Shown piece after piece: positions 60,273 through 64,000 of a stretch of 64,000 nucleotides of DNA. The stretch comes from CAVTBT01 sp963733065 (GTDB lineage: Bacteria > Actinomycetota > Thermoleophilia > Gaiellales > Gaiellaceae): positions 248,001 through 312,000 of the forward strand of contig CAVTBT010000002.1 of the NCBI GenBank assembly GCA_963733065.1, given 5' to 3'. How positions within the stretch are numbered: the stretch's first letter is position 1; each line of letters starts with the position of its first letter. The position numbers and the translations under genes were made by a program. The notes under the pieces are model-generated. The model was given only the letters and a program-made list of their open reading frames with translations. It was not told the DNA's origin and ran no database searches.

Positions 60273-61316
60273 GACCTGATCACCGAGGCGATGTCCGAGC
60301 CGAAGACATTGTCGGACGCAGTGGCGGTGTCCGGCCATGGCGACGAGTCGGCGAACGCGATCGCTTCCTGCACTTGCTCGCCGGCGTCGGCCTGGAGTCC
60401 TTGCCGCGTGCTCCCCCGGCAGCAGCCCTTCCTCTTCGAGCGCTCGTCGCAACCGTTGCACCGGGTCACGTGACCGGCGCCACTGCTCGACCTCGTCGTC
60501 GGTGCGGTACGTCGTCACCTCGCCGGTGTTGTGTCCGTGATAGCGATAGGTGAGCGCCTCGATGAATGTCGGACCGTCGCCCGCCTCTGCCCGCGTTCGT
60601 GCCGCCTGCACCTCGCGGTACACGGCGCACACGTCCTGACCGTCGACCTGGACAGCCGGAAGACCGAAGCCCGCGGCTCGCTCGGCGATTGAGCCGCTGG
60701 CTGCGACCCGGCCGATCGACGTCTCGACTGCGTAGAGGTTGTTCTCACAGAACGCGATCAGCGGGAGCTTCCAGACGGCGGCCATGTTGACCGCCTCCCA
60801 GGTGCGTCCCGTATTGGCGCCTCCGTCCCCGAAGAAGCCCAGAGCGATCTGGTCGGTCCCCCGCAGGCTCGCCGCCAGAGCACCACCCATCGCCAGCCCG
60901 AGTCCGGCACCGACGATGCCGTTGCCACCGAAGTAGTTGATCGTGAAGTCGGCCAGGTGCATCGTGCCGCCGCGGCCGCCCGCGCAGCCGGTCGCGCGGC
61001 CGAACAGCTCCGCCATCACGGAGCGGGGAGTGAGGCCGAGTGCAAGTGCATGGTGATGCCCGCGATGCCCGCTCGCGACGATGTCACCCGGCTTCAGGGC
61101 GCGGATGGCGCCGACAGCGGCCGCCTCCTGGCCGACTGCCTGGTGGACGCTGCCAGGAATCTTGCCGCTGAGTGTCAACGGCTCGAGCGACCCCTCGAAC
61201 TCGCGAATGAGCACCATCGTCTCCAGCCAGCCGACCAGCTGCTCTCGAGGGGTCTCGCGGAGATCGATCTCGAGCAGCTCGTCTGGATAGTCGGCGGTCG
61301 TGAGGGTGTCGGTCAC
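60269..61316 (-). CDS. 2-oxoacid dehydrogenase E1 component, alpha subunit (C-terminal frameshift)
   Basis: Thiamine-diphosphate-binding alpha subunit, about 348 aa when the frame is repaired. N-terminus to GHRGHHHALALGL, GRATGCAGGRGGTMHLAD and the ThDP site GDGGANTGRTWEAVN with CENNLYAVET are intact. Near 60.41 kb the frame shifts; the correct tail (LQADAGEQVQEAIAFADSSP then ASVIRS) lies in another frame and ends at 60269 over the beta start. GTG start overlaps the E2 stop. Overall closest in layout to acetoin dehydrogenase or branched-chain E1. Confidence 0.85.
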
Positions 61317-62422
61317 GCGGTTGCTCCTCCTTCGGTTCCGAGTCGGTTGACGTCCTCCGCGTTCTCCGCGAAGGCGACGAGGAGATCGGCGGCGTCTGCG
61401 CCGTCGAGCACTCGGTGGTCGACGTTGAGCGTTGCGATGATCGTCGAGCGGACAGCGACGCCCCCGCCCTCGCCGGGATGGAAGCGCGGCACCGCTCGAC
61501 CGACCGTCAGCAGCGTGGGCTGGCCGAGGGCGATCACACCGGTGAAGCTGTCGATCCCCTTGCTGCCGAGGTTCGAGAGGGTCGACACCGGGGTCTCGTT
61601 GAGGTCATTGGCGTCGAGGCGCCCGCTGCGAGCGCGCTCGACCGCCGCGAGACGCGCGGTGGCGAGTTGCGTCGGCGTGCGCTCCAGGACGTCGGAGATC
61701 ACCGGAATCACGACGCCGGCGTCCGTCGCGACTGCCAGACCAAGCCCCACCGGTGGGCTGGGGTCCCGCTCGCGATGGGCAAGCGCGAGGGCTCGCAGCA
61801 GGACGTCGGTCAAGGTCGCGGCGACGCCGTTTGCCCGCCAGGCGGCGAGCACGAGCTGCATCGCGTTGGCGTCCACCTCGCGGGTGATCGCGAAGTGCGG
61901 GATCGTTCGCCAGGACTCCGACACCCTTGCCGCGATCAGCTGGCGAAAACGGCCGACGCGTTCCGACGGTGCCGAACCCGCCTCTTCCGACGCGGCCGTG
62001 GGCGGTGCCGTTGCAGCTCGCTCCTGCGCGAGGCGTCTTGCGCGCGGGCTGAGCGCATGTGGACGCCGCGCGCCAGGTGGCGTCGGAGGCGGTTCGGCAG
62101 GGCCGGCCACCGGGTCCGCAGGCGACGGCAGCTCTACGCCGCTCGCCGCATCCATGGCGGCCGCGGGCGCTTCTCCCGGGCCATGCCCGTCGCCCAGCAC
62201 TCGAACGATGATGTCCCCCACCGGGATGATGGCGCCGGGCTCGTGAAGGTGCGGCCCGAGCTGCCCTGCGGAGGGACTGACGAGGTCCATGGTGGTCTTG
62301 TCGGTCTCGATCTCGGCGACCGGCTCGTCCTGCTCGACGGCCTCGCCCGGCTCCTTCAACCAGCGGACGAGCAGCGCCTCGGTCATGCCGACGCCGAGCG
62401 ACGGAATGGTGATGTCGCTCAC
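61313..62422 (-). CDS. 2-oxoacid dehydrogenase E2 component (dihydrolipoamide acyltransferase)
   Basis: 369-residue E2. Lipoyl domain (1-76) with the lipoylated Lys42 in EIETDKTTMDL. A Pro/Ala linker and a short peripheral-subunit-binding region (ALSPRARRLAQERAA) follow. The acyltransferase core ends with NVDHRVLDGADAADLL (about 333-348), which carries the catalytic His and Asp. It transfers the acyl group from E1 to CoA. GTG 62422 overlaps the DUF4432 stop. An E3 (lipoamide dehydrogenase) is not in the window and would be shared or lie beyond it. Confidence 0.93.
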   Translation of the reverse strand: MSDITIPSLGVGMTEALLVRWLKEPGEAVEQDEPVAEIETDKTTMDLVSPSAGQLGPHLHEPGAIIPVGDIIVRVLGDGHGPGEAPAAAMDAASGVELPSPADPVAGPAEPPPTPPGARRPHALSPRARRLAQERAATAPPTAASEEAGSAPSERVGRFRQLIAARVSESWRTIPHFAITREVDANAMQLVLAAWRANGVAATLTDVLLRALALAHRERDPSPPVGLGLAVATDAGVVIPVISDVLERTPTQLATARLAAVERARSGRLDANDLNETPVSTLSNLGSKGIDSFTGVIALGQPTLLTVGRAVPRFHPGEGGGVAVRSTIIATLNVDHRVLDGADAADLLVAFAENAEDVNRLGTEGGATA

Positions 62423-63556
62423 GCACCCACCTTCTGCGCCGCCGGCAGGGCAGCAGCGAAGCGATCGATCTCGCCGCCGCCGGCGAGAACGCCGAACTCG
62501 ACCTGGTAGACGCGCTCCTCGCCGGGCTGCATCATCAACGGCCAGCCCGCCTCGATGAGCGCTGCGACTTCGCCGAACGTATTCGTCGAGGGCTCCATCC
62601 CGACGGCGTAGAGACCCTCGCCCATCATCCGCCACTCCAGGTAGACGGGCAGCGTCGTCGGGTCGTAGCGCAGGTAGACGCCGAGGCCGCCGTCGAGCCC
62701 GGCGAAGCCACGGTTGACCACCGCCGCGGAGACCCACCCGTCGTGCCGCCGCCGACATCGGGATCTCGTAGCCCTCGGCGAAGAACTCACGCTCTGGTCC
62801 GGTGAACATGCGGTAGCGCTCGGTCTTGTCGCCGGCGTCGTCGTCGAAGATCGAGCCGGGCACGGGGCCTGACGGGGAGCAGAGGAGCTCCGCGCCGTCG
62901 TCGATAACCGGATAGCCGATGTTGAAGTGGTACAGGTACTGGTGCGGCGTCGGGTAGAAGCCGTCGTTGCGGACGAGGTCGCGAAGCGTGAAGGAGCTGG
63001 AGCCGAGCTCCGTCTCGTACCGTCGCGTCAGCGAGAGGTTTTCGCCGTAGGTGATCTCCTGCTGGAGCAGTCCCTCGCACCACAGGAAGCAGCGGTCGCC
63101 CTCCCAGCGCTCGCCGAAGTTGAACGAGCTTGCCGGGATGATCCCGATTCGGTCGTGCGTGCCGTAGCGATCGGTCGCGCGGGCGTGGAACTTCATGTGC
63201 GACACATCGACGGTCTGCGGACTGCCGATCGTGATCAGGCCGGCCGTGTTGCAGAGGCCGCCGAGCACGTAGCGAACCCAGGCGTGGTCGTCGTTCTCCC
63301 AGTAGGCGGGAGCAGGAAAGAGCTTCGGCGGCAACCAGGCGAGCGAGGCGCCGTTGAACTCGGCGAAGCCCGGATCCATGCCGCGGTCGACCATCACCGA
63401 GAAGCGGAAGCCGCTACCGGTGCGGAACTCGAGGAAGCGGCCGCCGCGCGCGTAGCCCTGCTCGAACGAGAGCAGCTGCACACCTCCGACCTGTGCGAGG
63501 TTGCCCACCTGGCGCAGCAGTTCCTGCCGCGAGATCTCGGTTCCGTGGATCTTCAT
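62419..63556 (-). pseudogene. DUF4432 (aldose-1-epimerase-like) protein, one frameshift
   Basis: About 378 residues in two frames. The first (ATG 63556, AAAGGAG upstream) reads KIHGTEISRQELLRQVGNLA, SVMVDRGMDPGFAEFNG, LGGLCNTAGLITIG and PTPHQYLYHFNIGYPVIDDG to GYEIPMSAAA. The second, from about 62.73 kb, reads HDGWVSAAVVNRGFAGLDGG, YLEWRMMGEGLYAVGMEPS and ends at 62419. The shift is one base in a CGG-repeat (TCGGCGGCGG). DUF4432 proteins resemble galactose mutarotases and sit in sugar catabolic clusters. Because all conserved residues remain, a sequence error is quite possible. Confidence 0.83.
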
Positions 63557-63572
63557 CGCTCGGCTCCTTTGG

Positions 63573-64000
63573 TCACGCTTCACTCGGCTGTCCGTGCGGA
63601 CCGACATACGCGACCACGCCGCCGTCCACGGGCACCGTCACGCCGGTCAGGAACCGGCTGGCGTCGGAGGCCAGGAACGCGGCGACGTCGCCGATCTCCT
63701 CGGGCGTTGCCAGGCGACCCATTGGGATCCGTTCGGCGATCGCGTCGAGGTCGAGCTGGTCGGGGAACTGCTCCTTGTACTTCAGGAGCGCGTCGGTGAG
63801 CGTCCAAGCCGGAGCGATCGCGTTGACACGGATGCCGTGCAGCGCCCACTCGACCGCGAGGGTTCGCGTCAGCTGCACGATCGCGCCCGCGCTCGCGGTG
63901 TAGGCGGCGCGACGCGGCAGACCACCGAGACCTCCGATCGAGCTCATCAGGATGATCGACCCGCCGTGACCGAGTTCGATCATGTGCCGTGCTGCGACGC
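63573..64000 (-). CDS. Short-chain dehydrogenase/reductase (2), N-terminus outside window
   Basis: C-terminal 142 residues of a classical SDR; the NAD-binding loop lies beyond the right edge. IILMSSIGGLGGLP carries the catalytic Ser and the Tyr is in AYTASAGAIVQLT, where the position of the essential Lys (YxxxK) is Ala. The remainder, GIRVNAIAPAWTLT, MGRLATPEEIGDVAAFLASD and FLTGVTVPVDGG, is fully conserved. It is the first gene visible of the minus-strand operon, 17 bases before the DUF4432 start. Confidence 0.87.
   Translation of the reverse strand, partial: VAARHMIELGHGGSIILMSSIGGLGGLPRRAAYTASAGAIVQLTRTLAVEWALHGIRVNAIAPAWTLTDALLKYKEQFPDQLDLDAIAERIPMGRLATPEEIGDVAAFLASDASRFLTGVTVPVDGGVVAYVGPHGQPSEA

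Noticed and set aside
1..64000. CRISPR arrays, rRNA, tRNA and insertion-sequence transposases
   Set aside because: I looked for regularly spaced repeats, tRNA T-loop motifs, rRNA cores and DDE transposase motifs and saw none.

Overview
The window is a piece of a GC-rich actinobacterial chromosome, most likely from the class Thermoleophilia (Solirubrobacterales/Gaiellales-like). This rests on the very high GC, the frequent GTG starts, the housekeeping order ffs-dnaX-ybaB-recR next to ask-asd, a secreted protein whose N-terminus is of a type common in that class (2769-3236), and a succinate dehydrogenase with a CCG-domain third subunit. The lineage call is inference. No rRNA or tRNA gene was recognised. 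The only structural RNA seen is the SRP RNA.

Layout. 1-3.8 kb: an AfsR/SARP-type regulator running off the left edge, then small secreted proteins. 3.8-7.6 kb: sdhA-sdhB-sdhE, overlapping start to stop. 7.5-10.1 kb: small genes plus two long interrupted palindromes that begin on stop codons. 10-16.7 kb (minus strand): ffs, dnaX, ybaB, recR, then ask, asd and a phosphoesterase, with a frameshifted ERCC4-HhH nuclease gene between ffs and dnaX. 16.8-21.4 kb: DUF1385 protein, P1 peptidase, and a coupled Tm-1-like / PEP-hydrolase-like / cupin operon. 21.4-25.7 kb: a Tat-exported ferritin-like protein and modABC, preceded by a perfect palindrome and a PadR-TrmO fusion gene. 25.8-33.4 kb: LuxR regulator, broken hydrolase, FAD oxidase, RtcB, AMIN-like protein, an ArsR/SRPBCC pair with a clear operator, and a small orphan protein.

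33.4-43.4 kb is a decaying accessory region. It holds a sugar ABC transporter (binding protein intact, permease and ATPase broken) and two hydantoinase/oxoprolinase (hyu) gene sets. The ATPase remnant and the first hyuB remnant meet head to head near 36.18 kb, and both have lost their 5' parts. 43.4-49 kb: a hydrolase, a small membrane protein, an F420-type oxidoreductase, an isochorismatase-like hydrolase and small or unknown proteins.

49-64 kb is a catabolic island. A divergent promoter with a perfect LacI-type operator separates a kinase plus enolase-like pair (minus) from lacI, an MR/MLE dehydratase, an acetoacetate-decarboxylase-like protein, a D-2-hydroxyacid dehydrogenase, an SDR and an epimerase (plus, tightly coupled). 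Converging on these is a second coupled minus operon: SDR, DUF4432 (aldose-epimerase-like), E2, E1alpha, E1beta, PhyH oxygenase and a second MR/MLE enzyme. Together they look like a pathway for oxidising and dehydrating an unusual sugar or sugar acid and then oxidatively decarboxylating a 2-oxoacid. No aldolase and no E3 are visible. This island, with its enolase paralogue that lacks the catalytic His, is the best candidate for undescribed biology here.

About ten genes carry apparent frameshifts. Some are certainly decayed (hyuB1, hyuA2, ATPase). Others differ by a single base and could be sequencing or assembly errors.
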